From Ignavibacteriales bacterium (lineage in GTDB: Bacteria > Bacteroidota > Ignavibacteria > Ignavibacteriales > Melioribacteraceae): DNA of 64,000 nucleotides. The notes under the pieces are model-generated. The model worked only from the letters and a program-made list of their open reading frames with translations, was not told the DNA's origin and made no database searches. Location of the stretch: assembly GCA_026390795.1 (NCBI GenBank), contig JAPLFG010000003.1, positions 496,001-560,000 of the forward strand. The letters run 5' to 3'. Shown here in pieces: positions 9,661 to 18,295 of the stretch (positions are counted from its first letter, which is position 1; the number at the start of each line of letters is the position of its first letter). The position numbers and the translations under genes are program-made.

Positions 9661-10104
9661 TCAAAAACTAATTAAAACTTTTGCATTGGTAATACTGTTA
9701 AAATTTATTTTGTATTCCGCTTCTTTAACCGCGAAGTAGAGATCTTCTCCTTCGATGCGGATAAGTTTGGCGGTTAATTTTTTTTCGCCGTCTTCCAGAT
9801 ACTCAATTTCAAATTTCCGGTTGATATGTTTAATGTACTGAATCAAAAATTTGAGAGGACGTTCCGCACCGGGTGATGAAACATCAAGCCGGTAATTCGA
9901 TCCAGCTAAATTTTCCAGTTCAATTACTTCGTTCAGATCACGACTAACATTGGCGCAATCAACGGCGGTGATTCCTTTTTCGCCATCGATAAATACTTCA
10001 ATGATTCGCAGATGATTGTCGCCGCGGAGTACCAGGTCAACCAGTATGAAGCCGTGAGCTTTTACAATTTCTTCGATTCTGTTATTAATTTGCTGCTTTT
10101 CCAT
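9661..10104 (-). CDS. rimP: Ribosome maturation factor RimP
   Basis: A 147-residue RimP, required for 30S assembly. It has the N-terminal domain GFILVDLVLRGDNHLRIIEVFID, the conserved ITAVDCANVSRDLNEVIE, and LDVSSPGAERPLK, the most recognisable family motif. The C-terminal SH3-like domain is poorly conserved, as usual. It is the first gene of the translation operon here; the promoter should lie in the gap at about 10105-10210. Confidence 0.95.
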   Translation of the reverse strand: MEKQQINNRIEEIVKAHGFILVDLVLRGDNHLRIIEVFIDGEKGITAVDCANVSRDLNEVIELENLAGSNYRLDVSSPGAERPLKFLIQYIKHINRKFEIEYLEDGEKKLTAKLIRIEGEDLYFAVKEAEYKINFNSITNAKVLISF

Positions 10105-10120
10105 ATTCTATAAATAAAAA

Positions 10121-10138
10121 TCGCCCTCGAGGGGCGAA
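10121..10138 (-). terminator. Hairpin ahead of rimP
   Basis: The inverted repeat CGCCC-TCGA-GGGGCG lies 17 bases upstream of the rimP ATG. On the minus strand it is followed by GATTTTTATTT. It could terminate transcripts coming from the brnTA side or act as a leader attenuator of rimP. Confidence 0.45.
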
Positions 10139-10213
10139 ATGGACGGCACAAAGGTAGGAAGAATAGCTCGAAATAGCAAAGGGAATTAAGGATAATGATT
10201 TTTGACTCTGGAT

Positions 10214-10490
10214 TTACGATTTATTGGGAATGCGACTTTTAATAGTTTTTCCTATTTGAGTGAAAATCGCCGTTAATTCATCCACTTCTTCTTCAATTAA
10301 CTTTATTTTATAGATAAAGTCGGCACGAGATTTTGCTCGTAGAGCCGCTCGGTAATTTGCGGCAACTGAAGTTCCTGATCTTAATAATTGAGAACAAAGA
10401 ACAGAATTAATAAAATTTTTAGAGATAGAATTAACAAACCAGCTAATATTAAGAGTAAATTTTTTCGTTCTATTTTTCTGTTAGGAGCAA
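10214..10490 (-). pseudogene. Decayed four-helix-bundle protein (23S rRNA IVS-type) gene
   Basis: Reading leftwards, a frame without a start codon encodes CSQLLRSGTSVAANYRAA, RADFIYKIKLIEEEVDEL and ends SRIPNKS, followed by TAA at 10214-10216. This is the core of the four-helix-bundle family often found in 23S rRNA intervening sequences or as free genes. The N-terminal helix is out of frame: NRKIERK is readable in another frame near 10460-10480, and a TAA blocks the upstream part of the main frame. The natural start is gone and the region begins at the brnA stop. I read this as a frameshifted remnant. An intact paralogue lies at 44398-44760. Confidence 0.65.
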
Positions 10491-10703
10491 TTACTTTTGC
10501 CAGTGAATATTTGGTTTGAAATTGTTTTGTGCACATTCCCTTAAATACATGTTCATCAAATTCTGATAAGGGATATCAATTTCTGAAGCCAGTTTTTTGA
10601 AATATTCAACAGTTTCATTTTCAAGACGAATTGAAATCTGTTTTTTAAGTTTCTTTATATAAGGATTCTTAGTAGAATCACTGAAATTATATTCTTTTTT
10701 CAT
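10491..10703 (-). CDS. brnA: BrnA-like antitoxin (ribbon-helix-helix)
   Basis: A 70-residue protein whose central part, KKQISIRLENETVEYFKKLA, has the RHH DNA-binding pattern, followed by IPYQNLMNMYLRECAQ. This fits BrnA/CopG-type antitoxins, which neutralise the toxin and repress the operon. Its ATG is one base past the brnT stop, and a GAGG ribosome-binding site lies inside the toxin's last codons, so the two are translationally coupled. The order toxin then antitoxin is that of known brnTA loci. Confidence 0.8.
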   Translation of the reverse strand: MKKEYNFSDSTKNPYIKKLKKQISIRLENETVEYFKKLASEIDIPYQNLMNMYLRECAQNNFKPNIHWQK

Positions 10704-10704
10704 T

Positions 10705-10986
10705 TTATTTTACCTCATAATAATATTTGCTCTCAGATTTTGTTGCTTTACGAGCAGAAATAATTCTAATAATATCGGCATTCTCTTTATAAGTATGGAC
10801 AACGACTAGGAGTCTTAATTTGTTTGTGAGTCCTAAAATAATAAAGCGTTCTTCTGATATCGAGTGTTCCGGATCTGGTATAAATCGGGCATTATCATCA
10901 AAAAACACCGTCTTAGCTTCTTCAAAAGAGATTTTGTGCTTCTTGATATTAGCAAGATTTTTATTTCGATCCCATAGAAAACGCAT
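10705..10986 (-). CDS. brnT: BrnT family toxin
   Basis: A 93-residue protein beginning MRFLWDRNKNLANIKKH and continuing ISFEEAKTVFFDDNARF, PEHSISEERFIILG and IIRIISARKATKSE, the full pattern of BrnT ribonuclease toxins (RelE/ParE-like fold). BrnT cleaves RNA and is held in check by BrnA. Length and conserved ISARKAT are normal, so it may be active. It sits alone with its antitoxin between the rimP operon and a palindrome-rich gap, a usual position for a mobile small module. Confidence 0.88.
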   Translation of the reverse strand: MRFLWDRNKNLANIKKHKISFEEAKTVFFDDNARFIPDPEHSISEERFIILGLTNKLRLLVVVHTYKENADIIRIISARKATKSESKYYYEVK

Positions 10987-11289
10987 ATAGTAAAACCGCT
11001 AAAATAATTATAATATAATGCTATGAGAAAATATTAAAATAGCCCCTAACAAACAACTCAATGCGACAGCTTTGAAAATTGTGGCATTTGTGTAATTGAA
11101 AAATTGTGTTGCTAAAGTAAATTGCTTTTTGACGTTAGAGAATAAAAGAAATCATAAATAAATATTGTAGTTAGCTTCTCAGCGTTGCATTTTTGTAATG
11201 CGTGACGCTTTAGTTGCAACGCTGTTCTGCTTTGGTCATTTTCACCCCTGATGTTAATAATTCCAAAATCCAAAATCGTAATTTCTAAA
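10987..11289. other. Gap with an attC-like segment and a REP-like palindrome
   Basis: No gene was found. At 11041-11140 the segment opens with CCCCTAAC and closes with GACGTTAG, resembling the ends of integron attC sites, though its inner arms pair poorly. At 11180-11224 lies a strong palindrome described separately. The first 50 bases are very AT-rich and are the likely brnTA promoter region. Confidence 0.4.
11180..11224. repeat. REP-like palindrome
   Basis: Ten-base perfect arms CAGCGTTGCA and TGCAACGCTG enclose a 25-base core that contains its own small stem (GCATT..AATGC). The compact nested form in a gap resembles REP/BIME elements mobilised by RAYT transposases. No T-run follows, so it is unlikely to be a terminator. 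Confidence 0.5.
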
Positions 11290-12021
11290 TCAATCGATCT
11301 TAAATGACGCGCTAACTACCGCTGTAATCTCCTTTTCAATTGATGTCGCATCATTCATTCCGTAATCCGATATAATATTTGAGTTATGTGGAGTAATTTG
11401 AATAACTCCCATCCGTGCGTTTCGCAGAGTTCCAAGACTTCTTCCCGTAGCTTCCGCAATTTTAGCTGCACGTTCCATAGCGTTTTTCGATGCCGCAGCC
11501 TGCACCTCAATTTTCAAATCGTCGATTTTAGTATAAAGATATTCCGGTGCGTCAACATTAATGTCCAATCCTTTTTCAACAAGAGAGCTGAGTGAAAGAG
11601 AAAGTTCTTTAATTTTCTTTACATCATTCGATTTGATTTCGAAACGCTGATTATAAACGTAACCAAGAACTTTCTGTGTTTGAGTTCCGTTCGGTGCAAT
11701 TTCAAACATAGGGTAACCGTTAATGCTGAATACCTCAATCTGATCTTTTGCAAATCCTTTATCAGCTAAATATTTGAGAACAACCGGCATCTGCTGCTGC
11801 ACAATCTGATACGCGGTTTTTCTGTCTCCGCTTGATGCCTGCAATGTTCCGCGCTGAATACCGAGATCGGAAACAATCGATTTTTTTGCCGAACCGGTTA
11901 CGGTTATTGTCTGATCCGCGTTCTTTGTCGATTTCCATACCATTGAAAAAATTATTACAGAAAGAACAATTGATCCCGCTAGAATTGAAACGGGAATTAG
12001 GTATTTGTATTTATCGTTCAT
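11290..12021 (-). CDS. SIMPL domain (DUF541) protein, membrane-anchored
   Basis: A 243-residue protein with a single N-terminal membrane segment at about residues 8-30 and then a SIMPL/DUF541 domain: TITVTGSAKKSIVSDLGI, GYVYNQRFEIKSNDVKKI, and the C-terminal VSASFKID. Such proteins (BP26/YggE-like) are periplasmic or cell-envelope proteins of poorly defined role, sometimes forming channel-like oligomers. It stands alone between a palindrome-bearing gap and hemW on the same strand, 78 bases past the hemW stop side, so it may be transcribed separately. Confidence 0.85.
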   Translation of the reverse strand: MNDKYKYLIPVSILAGSIVLSVIIFSMVWKSTKNADQTITVTGSAKKSIVSDLGIQRGTLQASSGDRKTAYQIVQQQMPVVLKYLADKGFAKDQIEVFSINGYPMFEIAPNGTQTQKVLGYVYNQRFEIKSNDVKKIKELSLSLSSLVEKGLDINVDAPEYLYTKIDDLKIEVQAAASKNAMERAAKIAEATGRSLGTLRNARMGVIQITPHNSNIISDYGMNDATSIEKEITAVVSASFKID

Positions 12022-12099
12022 ATCGGTTGCCCCTTTATTTATTATAATGAAGATAATCTCTAAAAATAAAAATTCATAAATATTTTTTTAGAAAAGAAT

Positions 12100-13233
12100 T
12101 TAGTTTTTAATCCTGGTTAGGATCTCATCACATATAGCGTAACCTTTTGGAGTAAATGAAAGCAAATTGTTTTTCGATGTGAGTAATTTTTCTTCTTCCA
12201 ACTGTATTAAAAAATTTTTGTTCTTCTCAAACCAGCTAATACCGAAAAGGTTTTTCAGTTCATTTAGATCAAGTCCCTTGCTGCGGAGTGCCAGCATTAT
12301 ATATTCTTCCAACATTTCATTGGGTGTTAATACTTCTTCTCCTATAACGGCATACCTATTCTTTTCAACTGCGGTGTTGTATAAATTAAGAGCGGAGTAA
12401 TTCCACCACCTTTTTCCGTTTACGAATGAATGAGCCGATGTACCGAAACTTAAATAATCTTTGTATCGCCAGTAGGCGTTATTATGAATACACTCGTTTC
12501 CATCCAGAGAGAAATTTGAAACTTCGTACTGATTAAAACCGTGCTGAGTTAAAAATTCAATTGTAAATTCATACAGATCGGCATCGTAATCTTCGCTCTG
12601 CATTTTCACTTTGCCGTCTAGAACCATTTTATTAAGAATTGTTCCGTGCTCAAGGATTAAACTGTATGTTGAAATATGCTTGATCGGAAGCCGGATTGCT
12701 TGTTCAAGGTTTGAACGCCAAATTTCTTTTGTCTGCTTTGGTAGATTAAAAATCAGATCAATGCTTATGTTATCAAATCCCGAGTCCGCCGCATCATAGA
12801 CTGTTTCAATTGCTGTTTCCGAATCATGAATGCGCGTAAGAAATTTTAATTCATCTTCATTGAAGGATTGAATGCCGATACTGATTCTGTTAATTCCAAT
12901 CTCTCTAAATTTTTTTAACTTTTCTTTGCTTACCGTTCCGGGATTTGTCTCAAGTGTAATTTCTGCATCATCAACAAGATGAAAATTCTTTTTCAGATGC
13001 TGAATAATTTCCGAGATGTATTCCGGTTCCATAAAAGAAGGAGTGCCGCCGCCGAAAAAGATTGAGATTATTTTTCTATCGGCAGAATATTTCCCGGCAA
13101 AAAAATCGATCTCTTGTTTCAGCGCAATCAGATATGAAGAAACATTTTCATAAGAGACAATTGAATAGAAATCGCAATAGATGCATTTGTGGTCGCAGAA
13201 AGGAATGTGAATATAGATTGCTGTTTCTTTCAA
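12100..13233 (-). CDS. hemW: HemW-type radical SAM protein (heme chaperone)
   Basis: A 377-residue radical SAM protein. The cluster motif C13-x3-C17-x2-C20 lies in IHIPFCDHKCIYCDFYS, followed by FFGGGTPSFMEPE for SAM binding and INRISIGIQSFNEDELKFL. The C-terminal HemN-like domain (YEVSNFSLDGNECIHN, LSFGTSAHSF) is present. The short N-terminus and overall length point to HemW, which binds and delivers heme, not to the true oxygen-independent coproporphyrinogen oxidase HemN. The annotation cannot exclude oxidase activity. Confidence 0.9.
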   Translation of the reverse strand: MKETAIYIHIPFCDHKCIYCDFYSIVSYENVSSYLIALKQEIDFFAGKYSADRKIISIFFGGGTPSFMEPEYISEIIQHLKKNFHLVDDAEITLETNPGTVSKEKLKKFREIGINRISIGIQSFNEDELKFLTRIHDSETAIETVYDAADSGFDNISIDLIFNLPKQTKEIWRSNLEQAIRLPIKHISTYSLILEHGTILNKMVLDGKVKMQSEDYDADLYEFTIEFLTQHGFNQYEVSNFSLDGNECIHNNAYWRYKDYLSFGTSAHSFVNGKRWWNYSALNLYNTAVEKNRYAVIGEEVLTPNEMLEEYIMLALRSKGLDLNELKNLFGISWFEKNKNFLIQLEEEKLLTSKNNLLSFTPKGYAICDEILTRIKN

Positions 13234-13274
13234 GAGATCTCTTTACAATTAATTCATTTCAAAGATAAAAAAGA

Positions 13275-13295
13275 AAAGGGGCTTGTTCAGCCCCT
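13275..13295 (-). terminator. Rho-independent terminator of the DUF6588 gene
   Basis: AAGGGGCT-TGTTC-AGCCCCTT lies 27 bases past the stop at 13322. On the minus strand the stem is followed by TTCTTTTTT, giving a normal intrinsic terminator. Confidence 0.8.
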
Positions 13296-13321
13296 TCAGT
13301 GAAGAATAATTTTTGATAAGT

Positions 13322-14377
13322 TTAGAAACCGAATGAAATACCAGCGCTCACGGTTTTTGTTTTTGCCAATTTATAATCTGCATTTATATTCACAATTCCG
13401 AGATGCAAATTAAAACCAATAACCGCACTACTCTTATTCTCACCCTCCAGATCTACACTTATGTGAGCTTTGACTGGAACTCCATTCAATGTTTGGTTAG
13501 AAGTGTAATCATAGCTTACGGTTGTTTTCGAAGTTTCCACTGTTAAACCAATGTAAGGAGTAAATGAAACTATAATTCCCAATGTTTTGCTTGCATAAAT
13601 TCCATATTGTGAAGCATTACTTTCAAAAATGGTCCCGACTTTTAATTTCTGAGTGAAGTAACCGACAGTTAGATCAAGTGGTAATGGATTAGGAAACCAA
13701 ACACCGAAATTGTGAATCAGGCCAACTCCAAAATAACTGGACTTCCCTAATTCACCAATATTTACATCCGGAAAATATCTTATAGCTAAATTAGTTCCGA
13801 ATACTGTCCCAACGGTTAATTGTGCTGTAGCAGTTGGAAATATTTTTTGTAATGCTTCTGGTAGATATCCTTTCACAACAGGTATTTGTACATCAACTGC
13901 ATTAACATTAACAGATGGTTTACCCGGAAATCTAACAACTAAATTTTCATCTTTACTTCCAATAATAGTTGGTCCAGAAAATGTAACCGTAAAGGGTTGT
14001 CCATAAATTTGATTATAAGCATTTTGATAACCAGGACTAGATGGGGTTATACCTGAATTTGCTAAGATAGAATTTGTTTGATTCTGATCGAAATAAAATT
14101 GATCCGTTGCAGTAAAAGTTTTAACGTTATCAGAAAAAAATGAACCCATTGCGACAATTTTTAAATCAATATGAAAACTCAGAGGAGTTGCAGAAGGAAA
14201 TTGTGAAACCCAGCCAGAGTTTAGATTTGATCCGAAGGCAGAAATGATTGGTTTTACATATGCAGAGCCAACAGTAGATGAAAGTTTCGAAAGTGTCTCA
14301 TCTAAACTTTGTGCTTTAAAGGAAGAAGAAAAAACTAAACCGAGAATTAAAATTAATGATAGTAGCTTTTTACTCAT
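13322..14377 (-). CDS. DUF6588-like secreted outer-membrane protein
   Basis: A 351-residue protein with a clear signal peptide (residues 1-23, ending SSSFKAQS). The rest has alternating hydrophobic strands and aromatic turns typical of beta-barrel or surface proteins, with SYVKPII-like N-terminus, SQFPSATPLSFHIDLKIVAMG and a C-terminus ending in Phe (VSAGISFGF), as expected for an outer-membrane barrel. It resembles DUF6588 family proteins of Bacteroidota. Function is unknown. It is flanked by its own terminator and by a 107-base gap from recN. Confidence 0.7.
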   Translation of the reverse strand: MSKKLLSLILILGLVFSSSFKAQSLDETLSKLSSTVGSAYVKPIISAFGSNLNSGWVSQFPSATPLSFHIDLKIVAMGSFFSDNVKTFTATDQFYFDQNQTNSILANSGITPSSPGYQNAYNQIYGQPFTVTFSGPTIIGSKDENLVVRFPGKPSVNVNAVDVQIPVVKGYLPEALQKIFPTATAQLTVGTVFGTNLAIRYFPDVNIGELGKSSYFGVGLIHNFGVWFPNPLPLDLTVGYFTQKLKVGTIFESNASQYGIYASKTLGIIVSFTPYIGLTVETSKTTVSYDYTSNQTLNGVPVKAHISVDLEGENKSSAVIGFNLHLGIVNINADYKLAKTKTVSAGISFGF

Positions 14378-14484
14378 TACGTCCTCCGGGATTTGTTGTT
14401 TTATCTTAGCTGGAATTTAATGAACAAAATATTGAGCACAAAGAGAATATTCAATGATAAGCCAATCTGTGCTTGAGAACAACT

Positions 14485-16197
14485 TCATTTCTTTACCAAA
14501 CCCATTAATTCTCTAGCGCCGCTGAGAGCGGATTCTGTAATTTTTTCTCCGCTCATTAGTTTTGCAACTTCCTTTATCCGCTCGTCATCGTTCAATTTAC
14601 TAATAGAACTAACTACACGATCGCCGGATTTTTTCTTTTCCACCGCAAAATGATAATCCGAAAGTCCTGCAATCTGAGGAAGATGAGTAATTGCAACTAT
14701 CTGATGAAATGAAGCGAGCGATTTTAAAACTTGTCCCACTTTCTGCGCAATTCTTCCGCTAACACCGGTATCAATTTCATCAAAGATTAAAATTGGAAGC
14801 CGGTCCGACTTTGCGAGAATTGATTTTAACGCAAGCATTATTCGCGAAATTTCTCCGCCGGAGGCAACTTTAACAAGCGGTTTAGGATCTTCACCGGCAT
14901 TTGTAGAAACAAAGAATTCAACTTCATCGTATCCGCGGCTATTGAATTTATATTTTTTACCGTCAACCGAAATAAAATTTTCATCGTTTCCATCTGCTGT
15001 TTGATTTATAATCTTAGCTTCGAATATGGAGTCGGAAATACCAAGAGACTTAAGCGCTTCTTCAATTTCCTTTTTAATTTTTTTGGAAATCAATTTTCTT
15101 TCCATAGAAAGTTTTTTTGCAATTAAACCGCATTCTTTGCGTGCTTCATTTATCAGTTTATCGAATTCAGAAATTTTAGAGCTAAAATTTTCTGCAAGTT
15201 CGTATTCTTTTCCAATCTTTTCACGGTGTTCGATAACTAAATTTATCGTACCTCCGTATTTTTTCTTTAAGAGATTGATAGCACCCAGCCGAAGCCTGGC
15301 TTCTTCCAGCCGTTCCGGCTCAATATCTATTCTTTCCTTATAACTTCGCAGGAAGGAAGAAATTTCATTCAGGATTGCAAATGCCGATTCACATTCACCT
15401 AGTTTTTCTAAAAATGATTTATCAATCCGCGCCAGTTCCGATAATTTATTTTTTGTTTCACCTAGCCGGTCTTGAATTGAATTTTCAGAATCATATAAAT
15501 TTTCATAAATCTCGTTGGCAGACGAAAGTAACTTTTCCGAGTTTTCAAGAATTTTCAATTCCTCTTCTAGTTTTTCTTCTTCACCAAATTGAGGATTTAC
15601 TTCATCAATCTCTTTGATCTGAAATTCGTATAGTTCTTTTTTGTCGCGAAGTAATTTTTCTTTATCGCGCAGTTCGCGATATTCCTTTAAAAGTGAATTT
15701 AAATTGTGATGGGCGAATCTAAATTTTTCCAAATCACTTTCAAGATTTGAAAAATCATCCAGCATTTCGATATGAGTATCAGTTCGTAATAATGATTGGT
15801 GCTCATGCTGACCATGCAGATCAACCAGCAAATCGCCTACTTCTTTAATCAGATTAAGTGTAACAGGAGTATCGTTCAGAAAACATCTGTTGGTCCCTTT
15901 TAGAGAAATTTCGCGCCGGACAATTAGATCATCATTATTCTCGAGTTCGTTGGCTAGAAGCAATTCTCTTACTTTTTTATTTCCAGTTATATCAAATACA
16001 CCTTCAACAACAGATTTGTCTGAGTCTTTGCGCACAACTTCAGTTGATGCGCGTTCGCCAAGAAGTAATCCCATTGCATCAATCAAGATCGATTTACCGG
16101 CACCTGTTTCACCCGTAATGATATTTAGACCTTTGCCAAATTCAACCTGGATATTCTCAATGAGAGCGTAATCTTTAATAAGAAGCGATTTGAGCAT
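14485..16197 (-). CDS. recN: DNA repair protein RecN
   Basis: A 570-residue SMC-like ATPase used in double-strand break repair. Walker A is GETGAGKS at about residues 29-36, preceded by LKSLLIKDYALIENIQVEFG. The centre (about 160-370) is coiled-coil and rich in Glu, Lys and Leu. The signature VKVASGGEISRIMLALKSIL and Walker B PILIFDEIDTGVSG are near the C-terminus, followed by ATHLPQIAGLSDYHFAVEK. All ATPase elements are intact and the length is usual for RecN. Confidence 0.97.
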   Translation of the reverse strand: MLKSLLIKDYALIENIQVEFGKGLNIITGETGAGKSILIDAMGLLLGERASTEVVRKDSDKSVVEGVFDITGNKKVRELLLANELENNDDLIVRREISLKGTNRCFLNDTPVTLNLIKEVGDLLVDLHGQHEHQSLLRTDTHIEMLDDFSNLESDLEKFRFAHHNLNSLLKEYRELRDKEKLLRDKKELYEFQIKEIDEVNPQFGEEEKLEEELKILENSEKLLSSANEIYENLYDSENSIQDRLGETKNKLSELARIDKSFLEKLGECESAFAILNEISSFLRSYKERIDIEPERLEEARLRLGAINLLKKKYGGTINLVIEHREKIGKEYELAENFSSKISEFDKLINEARKECGLIAKKLSMERKLISKKIKKEIEEALKSLGISDSIFEAKIINQTADGNDENFISVDGKKYKFNSRGYDEVEFFVSTNAGEDPKPLVKVASGGEISRIMLALKSILAKSDRLPILIFDEIDTGVSGRIAQKVGQVLKSLASFHQIVAITHLPQIAGLSDYHFAVEKKKSGDRVVSSISKLNDDERIKEVAKLMSGEKITESALSGARELMGLVKK

Positions 16198-16435
16198 ATT
16201 TTTTTGTTTTATTTCGATACGAATATTGCGAATACGGTCTTAACTATCAAGTAGATGCAATTCTATACTTTCTTTTGTTGCAGCCATTACAACGTAAAGA
16301 ATAAATCCATTAAGAACTTTCACGGATTAAGTATGATATAATTTGACTAGTGGGCTATTCTTTTCATATATTCGCTAACCAAATCTGAATCCTTTTTGTA
16401 ATTGATACTGAAATAACGCGAAAATAAAATTATAT
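16198..16435. other. Gene-free leader upstream of the tRNA pair
   Basis: No gene was seen. The 60 bases before 16436 (GAAATAACGCGAAAATAAAA) resemble the 20-30 bases before the real tRNA (GAAATAAAAATTACAC), so the duplication appears to include part of the tRNA leader. Confidence 0.4.
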
Positions 16436-16487
16436 CGCGGGGTGGAGTCCCGATCAATCGGGAGTAGCTCGTATCGGACTCATAACC
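16436..16487 (+). pseudogene. Truncated copy of the initiator tRNA (5' half) with palindrome in the D-loop
   Basis: CGCGGGGTGGAG, AGTAGCTCG and CTCATAACC match the 5' half of the tRNA at 16508 through the anticodon loop. The D-loop is replaced or expanded by TCCCGATCAATCGGGA (16448-16463), a near-perfect palindrome. Past the anticodon the match stops and a new leader begins. It cannot fold as a tRNA. A similar TCCCGAT...ATCGGGA palindrome occurs at 33135-33157. Confidence 0.75.
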
Positions 16488-16507
16488 TCTTGAAATAAAA
16501 ATTACAC

Positions 16508-16580
<73 letters not shown>

Positions 16581-16583
16581 CAA

Positions 16584-16617
16584 AGAAAGCCCGAAAATAA
16601 AAATTTTCGGGCTTTCT
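16584..16617 (+). terminator. Terminator of the initiator tRNA
   Basis: AGAAAGCCCGAAAAT-AAAA-ATTTTCGGGCTTTCT is a perfect 15-pair stem right after the tRNA, with a T-containing tail (ACTTTTAAAG). Confidence 0.75.
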
Positions 16618-16899
16618 ACTTTTAAAGCGGGAAAAGTAATATTACATTGATTACTTAAGGAACAAAAATCAGTAATTAATTTAGTAATCGATTTCTCTGA
16701 TACAATTCAGTAGTCTTAAGAACTTGATAGAAATTTGTAAAGTAATAAAATTATCTATTTATGAGTAATGATGTATTTAACTGTCAGTATTGTTTATTAT
16801 TATCGGATTAAGGAATTTGAATACTATTGCTAATACCGGAGAATTTTAGGAGAGTAACTAAAAAAAATGAAACAATCCGGGAAAGAAGGAAAACTAAGC
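16618..16899. other. AT-rich gap
   Basis: I see no gene, hairpin or repeat of note between the tRNA terminator and the end of the small gene at 16900. The stretch is very AT-rich. Confidence 0.5.
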
Positions 16900-17112
16900 T
16901 TAGTGAAATAAATCGTTTTTGAAAATCCTATTCATCATGTTTTGCTTATTAATTACAAGTAAATCATTTGGCCAATCGAATGTATCTTCCTTTAACAAGC
17001 CTTCATTCTTAAGTGAATTTCTATAGCTTTGAAATTCAACAACTTGACCATTTGGGGGAGCTGACTCTTTAATTCTTTTAACTTCGTCCAAAATATTTAT
17101 ATTTTCTTCCAT
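16900..17112 (-). CDS. Small hypothetical protein downstream of the protease
   Basis: A 70-residue, charged protein without signal peptide or membrane segment. I do not recognise it. It opens MEENINILDEVKRIKESAPP and has a C-terminal NDLLVINKQNMMNRIFK. The ATG is preceded by a good GGAGG site, and it starts 20 bases after the end of the protease-like gene, so the two probably form one transcript. It could be a partner or inhibitor of the protease, but nothing in the sequence proves that. Confidence 0.55.
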   Translation of the reverse strand: MEENINILDEVKRIKESAPPNGQVVEFQSYRNSLKNEGLLKEDTFDWPNDLLVINKQNMMNRIFKNDLFH

Positions 17113-17132
17113 GATTTACCTCCACCTAGTTT

Positions 17133-18005
17133 TTAAATAAACATGCGTGAATGCAAAAATGTACCATTAAACTGCTTGTCTGCATAGTCACAAAGTATAT
17201 CATTATAACTTCTGGCAACTTTATAAAGTTCCGGTTTGTCACTAAGATCATCAATTTTTAATTTTAAGATAGATCTTAATTTAGCTATTCCAATTGGCCG
17301 TCCATGTGAATTCCATATATTATTATCGCTCAAATCGGCTGCAATTTTAGTAGCTCTTTCTTCCTAATCTGCTTGAGTTACAGCTTGACCCACTTTTTCG
17401 GGGTTACTCACATGAGTAGCCCAATTTTTAAATTTATATTTCACTAACCACTCTTTTAATAGCGAGATTGACAAGTCGCGTGCTTGTTCATAGCTTCTAA
17501 GTTTGGCTAAGTCTTGATTCTGAAGCATTACGAATTCAGCATTTGTTAAAGTAAGGTTTCTTGATTTTTCAATTAACTCATTAACTTTATCTAAGTAGCC
17601 TAGAGCAGGTACTAGTTGTTCTCCAACTTGAATTTGTGGGTCAATGGGGCCTAAACACGATGAATAATCCATAAGAATATTGTCGCCACTCATACAAAAA
17701 ATTGTTCCAGCCGACATTGCATAATCAAGTATAATAAAATTAACTTCTTTATAATGATGTCTAACAACATTTACCATTTTTTCGGCCGCAATTGCAGTTC
17801 CACCAGGTGTTCTTAAAAAGATATACAGTTTATCTTTTTGAGTCGTATCTGTTTTTAACTCTTCTATGAACTCCCTAAATATTTTGACATAACCCTCGTA
17901 AATATTTCCAGAAAAGAAAATTACATCTGCATCTAATAACTGTTCCAATTCTCTTAGTTTTCCATCAAGAGTAGTTTTTACGAAAGCATCAAGTGCTAGT
18001 TTCAT
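17133..18005 (-). pseudogene. Serine protease of the SDH/ClpP-SppA class, interrupted by one in-frame TAG
   Basis: Read through, this is a 290-codon gene. Residues 1-213 show YIFLRTPGGTAIAAEKMV, the catalytic-Ser block DYAMSAGTIF (Ser98) and SSCLGPIDPQI, typical of membrane-associated or cytosolic SDH_sah-type serine proteases in the ClpP/crotonase fold. A single TAG at 17364-17366 (codon 214) interrupts it. The frame continues without shift as EERATKIAADLSDNN, NSHGRPIGIAKLR and a C-terminal LHSRMFI, which is the normal family ending. The tail is well preserved, so the stop is recent, suppressed, or a sequence error. A 66-residue frame from an internal ATG (17333) covers the tail. Confidence 0.8.
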
Positions 18006-18295
18006 TTTTATTTGTAGATATGATTATGGTTTTTTCTTGAATTAATTTACACTTTACAGCGACTTTAATCAAGGCAGAGAATTCACTAATTGTCAGTAAC
18101 CCGAAGATTTTAGGTTCTCCACCTTAGGAGTACGATCCTCGCGAATTCGAATTCTTATTACAAAGTGTTTTGATTGTTTTTTTGCATATTGGAATAAATT
18201 AAAACTATTTTTTACATCTATTCCTATCAGGCCAACAATCTATGATGTTTAAGGATGTAATTAAATCTGCAAATAAAATTTGTTAACATAAAAAA
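18006..18295. other. Gap with a tRNA-like fragment
   Basis: No gene was found. At 18097-18117 TAACCCGAAGATTTTAGGTTC matches the initiator tRNA 16543-16563 at 19 of 21 positions by eye. Downstream GAATTCGAATTC resembles a T-loop-like remnant. This could be a displaced tRNA 3' half or attachment-site relic. Confidence 0.4.

Noticed and set aside
18118-18170. A second complete tRNA after the 18097 match
   Set aside because: GAATTCGAATTC hints at a T-loop, but no acceptor stem or anticodon arm can be folded.
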